Positions 16,405 through 23,941 of a stretch of DNA of 54,369 nucleotides are shown piece after piece. Source of the stretch: Candidatus Pseudolachnospira avium (GTDB taxonomy: Bacteria > Bacillota > Clostridia > Lachnospirales > Lachnospiraceae); the NCBI GenBank assembly GCA_904420025.1, contig CAJFTW010000001.1, positions 1-54,369 on the forward strand, read 5' to 3'. Each line of letters begins with the position of its first letter. The first letter of the stretch is position 1. A program made the position numbers and the translations under genes. Under the pieces are notes generated by a model. It had not been told where the DNA came from and did not search any database. It saw only the letters and a program-made list of their open reading frames with translations.

Positions 16405-17453
16405 AATATTTGGTTATGGAATGCAGACCGGATTACGCCGTACTTCTGGATGAGGCAGGGCGCTTCCGGAAAGCAGCCAATCTCCACTATCAGGTGGGGG
16501 ATATGGTGGAGAACCCGGTGCTGATGCGGGATGCCGCGGAAAAGCATGGCCCCCGGCTCCGGTGGATTGCCAGCGGGGTTGCCGCATTGGCGGCATGCCT
16601 GGTCCTGGTGCTGGGGCTCCGGTGGTATCAGGCGTATTCTACCGTCTACTCCTCGGTATATCTGTACATCAATCCGGAGGTGCGCCTGGATCTGAACAGC
16701 CGTGGAACCGTGGTGGAGCTGGAAGGGCTGAATGAGGACGGGCGGCAGCTGCTGGACGGCTACAGCGGCAAGGGGAAGGATAAAGTAACCGTGTCGGATG
16801 AGCTGATTGACCGCGCCATTGCCATGGGCTTTTTGTCCGAGGGCGGTGTGGTGGTGATCTCCCTGGACACGCCGGATGAACAGTTGTTTCAGGAGTATGG
16901 CGTGGAGCTGCGGACGCAGGTATCCGCATTCCTGGAAGACCGGCTGTCGGTGACCCTGGAGGTGATCCCCTACCGCGGAGATCCTGGGACGGAGAGCCAG
17001 GAGGGAAGCACGGCCGCCTCCACGGCTCCGGAGGCGGAGCCCACCACGGCGGCCCCTGCGGAAATGTCCACGGCGGCCCCTCCGCCCACCACGGCATCCC
17101 CGTCTACGGAGGTACCGCCGGCTACATCGGCACCGCCGGCAACAACCGCCGCGCCAGCGGATACGGGCGATTCCGGCTATGGCGATTCGGCATACGGCGA
17201 TTCCGGCTATGGGGAACCCACCACCTCCTATGTGCCGCCGGCCACGCAGCCGGCGGAGGATGCCGGCGGGGATTCCGGCTATGAGGCGACCTCGCCTTAT
17301 CAGGAACCGGAGGAGGATTCGGGCTATGAGGAGGCGGCCCCCGAACCGGAGGGGGATTCCGGCTATGAGGCAGCTTCCCCCTATTCGGAGCCGGAGGAGG
17401 GCAATTCCGGGTATGAGGAGGAGGGGGATTCCTCCTATGATGAAAATGATTAA
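16401..17453 (+). CDS. rsgI: RsgI-like transmembrane anti-sigma-I factor with Tyr/Asp-rich external tail
   Basis: 350 residues. The cytoplasmic RsgI N-terminal domain (1-50; MKYLVMECRPDYAVLLDEAG, HYQVGDMVENPV) would bind SigI. One membrane helix lies at about 53-74. Outside the membrane is the conserved RsgI domain (about 82-185) with YLYINPEVRLDLNSRG; N91-P92 matches the position at which RsgI proteins cut themselves. A Thr/Pro/Ala-rich stalk (about 195-255) follows, then an acidic tail with repeated DSGY units (GDSGYGDSAYGDSGYGE, EDSGYEE, GDSGYEA, GNSGYEE) to the C-terminus. Cellulosome-type RsgI proteins carry a carbohydrate-binding module at this place; here there is only the repeat tail, so what it senses is unknown. 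Confidence 0.85.
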   Translation: MKYLVMECRPDYAVLLDEAGRFRKAANLHYQVGDMVENPVLMRDAAEKHGPRLRWIASGVAALAACLVLVLGLRWYQAYSTVYSSVYLYINPEVRLDLNSRGTVVELEGLNEDGRQLLDGYSGKGKDKVTVSDELIDRAIAMGFLSEGGVVVISLDTPDEQLFQEYGVELRTQVSAFLEDRLSVTLEVIPYRGDPGTESQEGSTAASTAPEAEPTTAAPAEMSTAAPPPTTASPSTEVPPATSAPPATTAAPADTGDSGYGDSAYGDSGYGEPTTSYVPPATQPAEDAGGDSGYEATSPYQEPEEDSGYEEAAPEPEGDSGYEAASPYSEPEEGNSGYEEEGDSSYDEND

Positions 17454-17467
17454 AAAATTTTTTCTCC

Positions 17468-17502
17468 TACCCCGCTTTCCGGAGATCCACTGCGTATTCT
17501 AT
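17468..17502 (+). promoter_or_regulatory. sigma-I-like promoter of the lipoprotein gene (copy 2)
   Basis: TACCCCG (17468-17474), exactly 16 nt, TGCGTATTCTAT (17491-17502). The blocks are identical to those at 15628, while the 16-nt spacer differs apart from TTT. This argues for selection on the two boxes rather than a recent duplication. Confidence 0.6.
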
Positions 17503-17545
17503 GAATAGAAAGGTAAAAAACAAACCGAACCGAAAGGAGAACATT

Positions 17546-18586
17546 ATGAAGTTAAGAAGAAAAATCACAGCAGCAGCAACGGCCTCTTCCCTGGCACTGT
17601 TCCTTCTTGCCGGCTGCGGCGCGGCGGAATCCCCGGCCACATCCGCCCCTCTGGCGGAGACAGGGCAGCTGACCCTGAGCGTGAACCCGGAAATTGTGAT
17701 CACCTACAACCGGGAAGGGCAGGTAACCGCTTTGGAAGGCGGAAATGCAGACGGTGAGCAGATTGTAGCCGCTTACCCGGATTATGTGGGAAAAGAATGC
17801 GATGTGGTGTTGGAGGGGCTGATCGGAGAAATCCACGAGGCGGGCTATTTTGTGGAGGACCTGGACGGCAACCCGAAGAACATCATCCTGCAGCTGGAGC
17901 CCGGCTCCGTGCTGCAGGAGGATGATTTTCTGGAAGACATGAGCCTGTGTGCCCGCCAGACGGCGGAGGGCCTGACCCTGACTTCCGGCGTGGTGACGAT
18001 TGACGGGGATGATTACGATCCCCAGTACGCTCAGGACGGAGAGCCTTCCTCCTACATCACGCTGGAAAAGGCCCAGGAAATTGCATTGGCCCAGGCCAAT
18101 GTGAAGGCGGCGGATGCGGCCTTTGACGACCGGGAATTCGACCTGGATGACGGAACTCCCATTTATGAGCTGGAATTCACGGCCGGCGGCGTGGAATACG
18201 AGTACGATGTGGATGCCCGGACCGGCAAGATTCTGAAAGCGGAGCGGGAAGCGCTTCCCACGGCCACCACTCCGGCAGGGGAGAGCAGCCCGGCGGCTGA
18301 GAGCACACCTGCAGCCAACGACACGGACTATGGCCCCAACAATGACGGCGTGACGGACTACAACGACACGGACTACGGCCCCAACAATGACGGTGTGACG
18401 GACTACAATGACACGGACTACGGCCCCAACAGCGACGGCGTCACGGACTATGGGGACAGCAATTACGATGACGGTGGAAGCAATTATGACAGCGGGAACA
18501 GCGGGTACGGAGACAGCAATTATGACGACGGCGGCTCCAACTATGACGCAGATGGAGAGGACGGAGATAGCGATTACGACGATTGA
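17546..18586 (+). CDS. lipoprotein with RsgI-like external domain, PepSY domain and TSP3-like repeats
   Basis: 346 residues from the ATG at 17546 (AAAGGAGAACATT upstream; the ATG at 17501 lies in the promoter). Signal with lipobox LLAGC, Cys24 lipidated. Residues 41-140 resemble the external domain of the upstream anti-sigma factor, including LSVNPEIVITYNREG (N47-P48). A PepSY domain spans about 169-234 (YITLEKAQEIALAQ, YEYDVDARTGKILKAE). After a Thr/Pro/Ser linker come three exact-length 15-residue repeats (258-302, NDTDYGPNNDGVTDY), similar to calcium-binding thrombospondin type 3 repeats, then DSNYDDGGSNYD units. It is expected on the outer membrane face as a target or partner of the sigI system. 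Its function is not known. Confidence 0.82.
   Translation: MKLRRKITAAATASSLALFLLAGCGAAESPATSAPLAETGQLTLSVNPEIVITYNREGQVTALEGGNADGEQIVAAYPDYVGKECDVVLEGLIGEIHEAGYFVEDLDGNPKNIILQLEPGSVLQEDDFLEDMSLCARQTAEGLTLTSGVVTIDGDDYDPQYAQDGEPSSYITLEKAQEIALAQANVKAADAAFDDREFDLDDGTPIYELEFTAGGVEYEYDVDARTGKILKAEREALPTATTPAGESSPAAESTPAANDTDYGPNNDGVTDYNDTDYGPNNDGVTDYNDTDYGPNSDGVTDYGDSNYDDGGSNYDSGNSGYGDSNYDDGGSNYDADGEDGDSDYDD
18317..18451 (+). repeat. three 45-bp in-frame tandem repeats
   Basis: Units at 18317, 18362 and 18407 encode NDTDYGPN(N/S)DGVTDY. Differences are mainly silent (TAT/TAC, GGC/GGT, GTG/GTC), with one Asn-to-Ser change in unit 3. A second short repeat (GACAGCAATTA(C/T)GA(T/C)GACGG) follows at about 18456-18530. 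Confidence 0.85.
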
Positions 18587-19274
18587 TTCCCCGCGGCCCC
18601 TGGGGCTGCGCCACGAGTGGAAGCACCAGATCTCTCCGGGGGAGGATCTGGTACTGGCCCGGCGGCTGCGCCGGCTGTTTCCCCGGGATCCCCATGCCGG
18701 GCCGGACGGAAGCTACCGGGTTACCAGCCTTTACTGGGATACCCCCTATGACCGGGCACTGCGGGAGAAGGTGGACGGCGTGGACCGGAGGGAGAAGTTC
18801 CGGCTTCGCTATTATGGAACAGACACCGGCTTCATCCGCCTGGAAAAGAAAATCAAGGTGCACGGCCTCTGCGGCAAGCGGACGGCACGGCTGTCCCGGG
18901 AGCAGGTGGAACGCCTGCTGGCGGGGGAGACGGCGTTTCTCCTGGAGTCCGGTGAGCCGCTGCTGGTGGAGCTGTACAGCAAGATCCGGGGAGAGGGGCT
19001 GGCCCCCCGCACCATTGTCTGCTATGACCGGGAGGCCTTCCTCTACGGCCCGGGAAATGTGCGGGTGACGCTGGACCGGTCGGTGCGCTCCGGCCTCTGG
19101 AACCGGGATTTCCTGGATGTCCGGGGATTTCGGCTGGAGGTCCTGGAGAATAGCACCGTCCTGGAGGTCAAGTACGATGCCTTTCTGCCGGATCTGGTGC
19201 GGGCGGCGGTCCAGGTGCCGGGCAGGCAGGCGGCGGCCTGCTCCAAGTACGCCCTTTGCAGGCGGTTTGGCTGA
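18552..19274 (+). CDS. VTC domain protein, polyphosphate polymerase family
   Basis: 240 residues if the ATG at 18552 is used. This overlaps the lipoprotein gene by 35 nt and has no good ribosome binding site, so the start is uncertain. The conserved part begins LRHEWKHQISPGEDLVLARRL. VTC tunnel-domain features are visible: YRVTSLYWDTPYD, REKFRLRYYG, FIRLEKKIKVHG, IVCYDREAF, RVTLDRSVRS and the late acidic LEVKYDAFLP. In yeast Vtc4 this domain makes polyphosphate from ATP. Bacterial copies stand next to DUF4956 and CotH genes, exactly as here. There is no membrane segment of its own; the next gene may supply the membrane partner. Confidence 0.85.
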   Translation: MERTEIAITTIDSPRPLGLRHEWKHQISPGEDLVLARRLRRLFPRDPHAGPDGSYRVTSLYWDTPYDRALREKVDGVDRREKFRLRYYGTDTGFIRLEKKIKVHGLCGKRTARLSREQVERLLAGETAFLLESGEPLLVELYSKIRGEGLAPRTIVCYDREAFLYGPGNVRVTLDRSVRSGLWNRDFLDVRGFRLEVLENSTVLEVKYDAFLPDLVRAAVQVPGRQAAACSKYALCRRFG

Positions 19275-19346
19275 GAAGCGGAAGAGAAAACGGCGGCGGC
19301 CGGAAAAACTGCCGGTGGAGAGATAACCGGGAAGGAGACGGAGAAC

Positions 19347-20018
19347 ATGACATTTCGGGATATTTTTGATTCCAGCTTTTTGGAAAATATGGGGGAGATT
19401 GCCCTGGCGGACGCCGCGCTGGCGCTGGTGTTTGCCTTCCTGCTGGGTCTGTTTATCTTTTTTGTATATAAGAAATGCTACAGCGGGATCATGTACGCCC
19501 CCAGCTTTGGGGTAACCCTCATGGCCCTGGTGCTCATTACCACACTGCTGATCATGGCGGTGGTGAGCAATGTGGTGCTGTCCCTGGGCATGGTGGGCGC
19601 CCTGTCCATTGTCCGTTTCCGCACAGCCATCAAGGAGCCGTTGGATATTGCCTTCCTGTTCTGGAGCATTGCCGCGGGCATTGTGCTGGCAGCAGGGCTG
19701 ATCCCCCTGGCGGTGCTGGGGAGCCTTTTTATCGGCCTGGTGCTTCTGCTCTTTGCCAGAAAGAAGACGGTGGATTCCCCGTACATCCTGGTGGTGCACT
19801 GCGCGGACAGCCAGTGGGAGCAGCGGGTGCGGGAGCTGGTCCGGACCCGGGTGAAGCGGATGAACCTGAAAAGCAAAAGCCTGGAGCCGGGGCAGGTGGA
19901 GCTGAATTACGAGGTGCGGCTGCGGGCAGACGACAGCGATTTCCTTTCGGAGCTGCAGGCCGTGGAAGGGGTCAGCCAGGTGGTGCTGGTCTCCTACAAC
20001 GGCGACTATATGGGGTGA
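19347..20018 (+). CDS. DUF4956 domain-containing membrane protein
   Basis: 223 residues, after GGAAGGAGACGGAGAAC. Hydrophobic segments lie at about 20-42, 49-75 and 96-137, with the family motif LGMVGALSIVRFRTAIKEPLD between the second and third. The C-terminal 80 residues are soluble (SPYILVVHCADSQWEQRVREL). The biochemical role of DUF4956 is not established. Its constant neighbourhood with VTC and CotH proteins suggests it works with the polyphosphate polymerase at the membrane, possibly as a translocation partner. That last point is inference. Confidence 0.85.
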   Translation: MTFRDIFDSSFLENMGEIALADAALALVFAFLLGLFIFFVYKKCYSGIMYAPSFGVTLMALVLITTLLIMAVVSNVVLSLGMVGALSIVRFRTAIKEPLDIAFLFWSIAAGIVLAAGLIPLAVLGSLFIGLVLLLFARKKTVDSPYILVVHCADSQWEQRVRELVRTRVKRMNLKSKSLEPGQVELNYEVRLRADDSDFLSELQAVEGVSQVVLVSYNGDYMG

Positions 20019-20024
20019 CGGCGT

Positions 20025-21464
20025 ATGATCGGGCACAGGGCAATCGATAAGATCTGCATAGTGGGGATCGCGCTGGCGGCGGTCCTCTCTCTGTTTCTTT
20101 TGGCATGGAGCGGGGAGCCAGACAGCCCGCAGGACCCGGACTATGCCGCCCAGCTGTTTGACTCGGACCGGGTCCACACCATTGACATTCAGATGCGGGA
20201 CTGGCAGGGCTTTCTGGAGGAGGCGGGGGAGGAAGACTATGCCCCCTGTACGCTGACTATAGACGGGGAGGAATTCCGGCAGGTGGGCATCCGGGCCAAA
20301 GGGAACAATTCCCGGCGGCTGACCCAGGAATATGGCCTGCTCCGGTACAGCCTGAAGCTGGAATTTGACCACTACCTGGACGGAGGCCACTATTATGGAC
20401 TGGACAAATTTTCCCTGGACGCATCCTTCCAGGACAACAGCTATCTGAAAACCTGGCTGGCCTACGATATGATGGGTTTTATGGAGGTGCCGTCCCCTCT
20501 GTGCAGCTTTGTGTGGGTGACGGTGAATCAGGAGCCCTGGGGGCTTTTCCTGGCGGTGGAGGAGCCGGAGGAGAGCTTTGCCCGGCGGAATTTCGGGGAG
20601 GATTACGGGCAGCTATACAAGCCGGACTACCGCTCCCTGCAGGCGGAAAATGCGGACGTGGCTCTGCGCTATACCGGGGAGGAACCGGCGCAGTACGAGA
20701 ATATTTTCCGCAACGCCAAATTTGCGGTCTCCCAGGCCGACCAGGACCGGCTCATAGAGGCCCTGCGGATTCTCTCCACCGGGGAGGGTCTGGAGCAGGC
20801 GGTGGAGGTGGATGAGGTACTCCGGTACTTCACCGTACAGGTGTTTGTGATGAACTGGGACAGCTACCTGGGCCGCACCGGCCACAACTACTTCCTGTAT
20901 GAGAAGGACGGACGGATTTCCATCCTTCCCTGGGACTACAATCTGGCCTTTGGCACCTATGCCCTGGGAATGGAGGAGCCGATCCAGGATCCCTATCTTC
21001 TGATCAACTACCCCATCTACACGCCGGCGGAGGGGGAGGTGATGCGGAACCGTCCCCTGTACCATCAGCTGATGCAGGTGGACGAATATTTTGCCCGCTA
21101 CCGGGAATATTTTTCGGAACTGCTGACCGAATACTTTGCCAGCGGCCTGTTCCAGGTGAGGCTGCAGCAGATGGCGGAACGAATTGCCCCTTATGTGGAG
21201 CAGGATCCCACCGCCTTCTGCTCCTACCAGGACCACCAGCTGGCGGTGGAAACCCTAGAGCAGGTGTGTTTGCTACGGGCGGAGAGCGCGGCGGGCCAGC
21301 TGGCAGGGGAGATCCCCGCCACCATCCGCAGCCGGCAGGAGTACCCTGATGTGGGGGTGGACACCTCCGGCGTGGATCTGCGGGACCTGGGGGATTTTGA
21401 TGACCTGGAGCAGGCCCGGGAAAAGCAGCAGGCAGCACTGAGACGGGTAATGGGAGAAACGTGA
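20025..21464 (+). CDS. CotH kinase family protein, membrane-anchored
   Basis: 479 residues, 6 nt after the DUF4956 gene. A single N-terminal helix (about 10-29, ICIVGIALAAVLSLFLLAW) preceded by basic residues places the rest outside the cytoplasm. The CotH domain covers about 45-420: IDIQMRDWQGFLEEAG, VGIRAKGNNSRRL, LKLEFDHYLDG, YGLDKFSLDASFQDNSYLKTW, VNQEPWGLFLAVEE, the late NWDSYLGRTGHNYFLYEK and ISILPWDYNLAFG (metal-binding DYN). In Bacillus, CotH phosphorylates Ser-rich spore coat proteins. Here the likely candidates are the Ser/Tyr/Asp repeat tails encoded upstream, but that is a hypothesis. Last gene of the sigI block. Confidence 0.88.
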   Translation: MIGHRAIDKICIVGIALAAVLSLFLLAWSGEPDSPQDPDYAAQLFDSDRVHTIDIQMRDWQGFLEEAGEEDYAPCTLTIDGEEFRQVGIRAKGNNSRRLTQEYGLLRYSLKLEFDHYLDGGHYYGLDKFSLDASFQDNSYLKTWLAYDMMGFMEVPSPLCSFVWVTVNQEPWGLFLAVEEPEESFARRNFGEDYGQLYKPDYRSLQAENADVALRYTGEEPAQYENIFRNAKFAVSQADQDRLIEALRILSTGEGLEQAVEVDEVLRYFTVQVFVMNWDSYLGRTGHNYFLYEKDGRISILPWDYNLAFGTYALGMEEPIQDPYLLINYPIYTPAEGEVMRNRPLYHQLMQVDEYFARYREYFSELLTEYFASGLFQVRLQQMAERIAPYVEQDPTAFCSYQDHQLAVETLEQVCLLRAESAAGQLAGEIPATIRSRQEYPDVGVDTSGVDLRDLGDFDDLEQAREKQQAALRRVMGET

Positions 21465-21501
21465 GCGGAGGCGCCCCGTCAGGTGCTTTCCGGGGCAGAG
21501 G

Positions 21502-21536
21502 ACCGGTGTCCGGCAAATAAGCGGGCGCCGGTTTTT
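21502..21536 (+). terminator. terminator of the sigI-CotH block
   Basis: ACCGGTGTCCG (21502-21512) pairs with CGGGCGCCGGT (21522-21532, two G-T wobbles) and is followed by TTTTT. Confidence 0.75.
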
Positions 21537-21550
21537 CTATTTTAGCGGAG

Positions 21551-21576
21551 AATCCTGCCGAGCAGGATTTTTATTT
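21551..21576 (+). terminator. second intrinsic terminator
   Basis: AATCCTGC, loop CGA, GCAGGATT, then TTTATTT. It acts in tandem with the hairpin just upstream. Confidence 0.75.
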
Positions 21577-21692
21577 ACAAACCGGCGGTTCCCGTGATAT
21601 GATGTTCACGTTACAGAAACAAAGCCTTAAGCTTGGCGGATAGATGGGAAGAGCGCCCACCGGAGTGGGCGGACAAATCGGAAGGGTAAAAG

Positions 21693-23018
21693 ATGGGAAG
21701 AGTGGTTGTGGTAGGCGGCGGCGCTGCCGGAATGATGGCCGCGGCGGCTGCCGCGGAGGCAGGGGCCTCCGTAACCGTACTGGAAAAAAATGAAAAGCTG
21801 GGCAAGAAGCTGTACATTACCGGCAAGGGCCGGTGTAATGTCACCAACGCCTGCAGCCAGGAGGATTTCCTGGCCCACGTGGTGAGCAATCCCAAGTTCC
21901 TCTATTCCTCCTACAGCCGCTTTGGCAGCGGCAAGCTGATGGACTGGCTGGAGCATCACGGGCTGAAGCTGAAGGTGGAGCGGGGGAACCGGGTGTTCCC
22001 CCAGTCAGACAAGTCCTCGGATGTGATCCGCACCTTCCAGCGGGCCCTGGAAGCCCTGGGGGTGGAAATCCGCCTGCACTGCCCGGTGCAGTCCCTGTTC
22101 CTGGAGGACGGGGCCTGCCGGGGGGTGGCGCTGGCGGGGGAGCGTGCCCCAGGCCACGGCGCAGCGGCGCTCCGGCCCGGGGACACGGCCCCCGTATACG
22201 GGGACGCAGCCCCCTTGTATGGGGATGCGGTAATCGTGGCCACCGGCGGCCTGTCCTATCCCTCCACCGGCTCCACCGGGGACGGATACGGCTGGGCCCG
22301 GGGGGCGGGCCACACCGTCACGGACCTGCGTCCCGGGCTGGTGCCCCTGGAGGCGGAGCTGGGGGACGGCTCGCCGGCCCGGGAGCTTCAGGGACTGTCC
22401 CTGAAGAACGTGGAAGTCTGCGTCAAAAAGGGAAAGAAAAAGCTGGTCCAGGAGTTTGGGGAAATGCTGTTTACCCATTTTGGCGTCAGCGGTCCGGTGC
22501 TGCTGTCTGCCAGCAGCCGGATTGCCCGGGAGCTGGAAAAAGGGCCGCTGGACATGGAGATTGACTGGAAGCCGGCCCTGGCGGAGGAGCAGCTGGATGC
22601 CCGGCTGCAGCGGGAGCTGGCGGAGAATCCCAAACGGCAGGTGAAAAATTTAATGGGTGCCCTGGTGCCGGCCAAGGCCATTCCGGCGGTGCTGCGGCTG
22701 GCGGGGATACCGGCGGAGCAGGCAGCGGGGCAGGTGAGCCGGGAGGAGCGGCACCGGCTGCTCCAGACGCTGAAGCGGTTTCCGGTGCGGCTCACCGGAC
22801 TCCGGGGCTTTCCGGAGGCGGTGATCACCCAGGGAGGGATCTCCGTCAAAGAGATCCAGCCGGCCACCATGGAATCCAAAAAGATCCGGAACCTGTTCTT
22901 TGCCGGGGAGGTGCTGGACCTGGACGCCTTCACCGGCGGCTACAACCTGCAGATTGCCTGGTCCACCGGGTATGCGGCGGGAAAGGCGGCTGCGGAGCGC
23001 GGAAAGGAAGAAGTATGA
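21693..23018 (+). CDS. NAD(P)/FAD-dependent oxidoreductase, HI0933/YhiN family
   Basis: 441 residues. The N-terminal FAD-binding Rossmann motif is VVVGGGAAGMMAAAAAAEAG. The family motifs KLYITGKGRCNVTNA, ATGGLSYPSTGSTGDGY, GEMLFTHFGVSGPVLLSAS, TQGGISVKEI and GEVLDLDAFTGGYNLQIAWSTG are all present. The reaction of this widespread flavoprotein is not settled. At about residues 150-178 it carries an extra Ala/Gly/Pro-rich insertion with a near-duplicated APVYGD/APLYGD, absent from typical homologues. The TGA overlaps the next ATG by 4 nt. Confidence 0.88.
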   Translation: MGRVVVVGGGAAGMMAAAAAAEAGASVTVLEKNEKLGKKLYITGKGRCNVTNACSQEDFLAHVVSNPKFLYSSYSRFGSGKLMDWLEHHGLKLKVERGNRVFPQSDKSSDVIRTFQRALEALGVEIRLHCPVQSLFLEDGACRGVALAGERAPGHGAAALRPGDTAPVYGDAAPLYGDAVIVATGGLSYPSTGSTGDGYGWARGAGHTVTDLRPGLVPLEAELGDGSPARELQGLSLKNVEVCVKKGKKKLVQEFGEMLFTHFGVSGPVLLSASSRIARELEKGPLDMEIDWKPALAEEQLDARLQRELAENPKRQVKNLMGALVPAKAIPAVLRLAGIPAEQAAGQVSREERHRLLQTLKRFPVRLTGLRGFPEAVITQGGISVKEIQPATMESKKIRNLFFAGEVLDLDAFTGGYNLQIAWSTGYAAGKAAAERGKEEV

Positions 23019-23941
23019 TGCAGGAGGATTTCCGAAGCCTTTTGGATACAGAAGCATACCGTTTCCTAAAGGACAATCCGCGGCTGGGCAAACGGATTCT
23101 GCTCCTGGAAGTGGGAGGAAGCCATGCCTACGGCACAGCCAACCAGGAGAGTGATATTGACCTGCGGGGGATCACCCTGCCCCTTCCCTCGGATTTGTTG
23201 GGGCTGACCGAGTTTGAACAGTATGAGGATACGGGGACAGACACGGTACTCTATGTGTTCAGCAAAATGGTGCGGCTCCTGCTGGAATGCAATCCCAACA
23301 CCTGTGAGATCCTGGGATTGGATCCGGAGGACTATCTGATTTTTTCGCCTCTGGGCCGGGAGCTCTGGGAGCGGCGGAGTTTGTTTCTGTCCAAGAGGGC
23401 CATCCGCTCCTTTGGCGGCTATGCCGGGGCTCAGCTGCGGCGGCTGCAGAATGCTCTGGCCCGGGATTCTATGCCCCAGCGGGAACGGGAACAGCACATT
23501 CTCCGTTCTGTGGAAAACGCCCTGGAGGATTTCCAGCGGCGGTATCGTTCTTTCTCCCGGGGAGCCATTCGCCTGTATATCGACCAGGCGGAAAATCCGG
23601 AGCTGGAGACGGAAATTTTTGTGGATGCCAGCTACCGGCATCTTCCGCTGCGGGACTATGAGAATATGTGGGCGGTTATGCACAATGTGGTCAAGGACTA
23701 CGACAAGATTGGCAAGCGGAATAAGAAAAAGGACGACAAGCATTTGAACAAACATGCCATGCACCTGATCCGCCTGTTTATCATGGGGATCGACATCCTG
23801 GAGAGGGGAGAAATCCGTACCAAACGAACAGCAGAGATGGAACGGCAAACCATACCTACTGCCAGTATCTGCAGGAGGAGCAGGTCCGATACAAAAAATA
23901 TTTTTATGCCCTCCGGCCTCTGTTGGCGGCCCGCTATATAG
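23015..23941 (+). CDS. nucleotidyltransferase (pol-beta superfamily), C-terminus altered by a junction
   Basis: 308 residues as read. The N-terminal nucleotidyltransferase motif LEVGGSHAYGTANQESDIDLRG carries the GS and DxD residues. ECNPNTCEILGL and the helical C-terminal HAMHLIRLFIMGIDILERGEI match the longer clostridial members. After about residue 273 (EMERQ) the frame leaves the homologous sequence, and the last 35 residues (TIPTASICRRSRSDTKN...) look like out-of-frame translation of the fragment at 23845. So this copy probably lost its true C-terminus. The substrate is unknown. It is translationally coupled to the flavoprotein gene. Confidence 0.75.
   Translation: MMQEDFRSLLDTEAYRFLKDNPRLGKRILLLEVGGSHAYGTANQESDIDLRGITLPLPSDLLGLTEFEQYEDTGTDTVLYVFSKMVRLLLECNPNTCEILGLDPEDYLIFSPLGRELWERRSLFLSKRAIRSFGGYAGAQLRRLQNALARDSMPQREREQHILRSVENALEDFQRRYRSFSRGAIRLYIDQAENPELETEIFVDASYRHLPLRDYENMWAVMHNVVKDYDKIGKRNKKKDDKHLNKHAMHLIRLFIMGIDILERGEIRTKRTAEMERQTIPTASICRRSRSDTKNIFMPSGLCWRPAI

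Noticed and set aside
16629-16640. Third GGCGTATTCTA element as another sigma-I promoter
   Set aside because: It lies inside the anti-sigma gene coding for AYST and lacks TACCCCG at the right distance.
17162-18580. CRISPR-like array suspected from regular repeats
   Set aside because: The repeats are in frame, have no unique spacers, and encode Tyr/Asp-rich protein tails. No cas genes are present.
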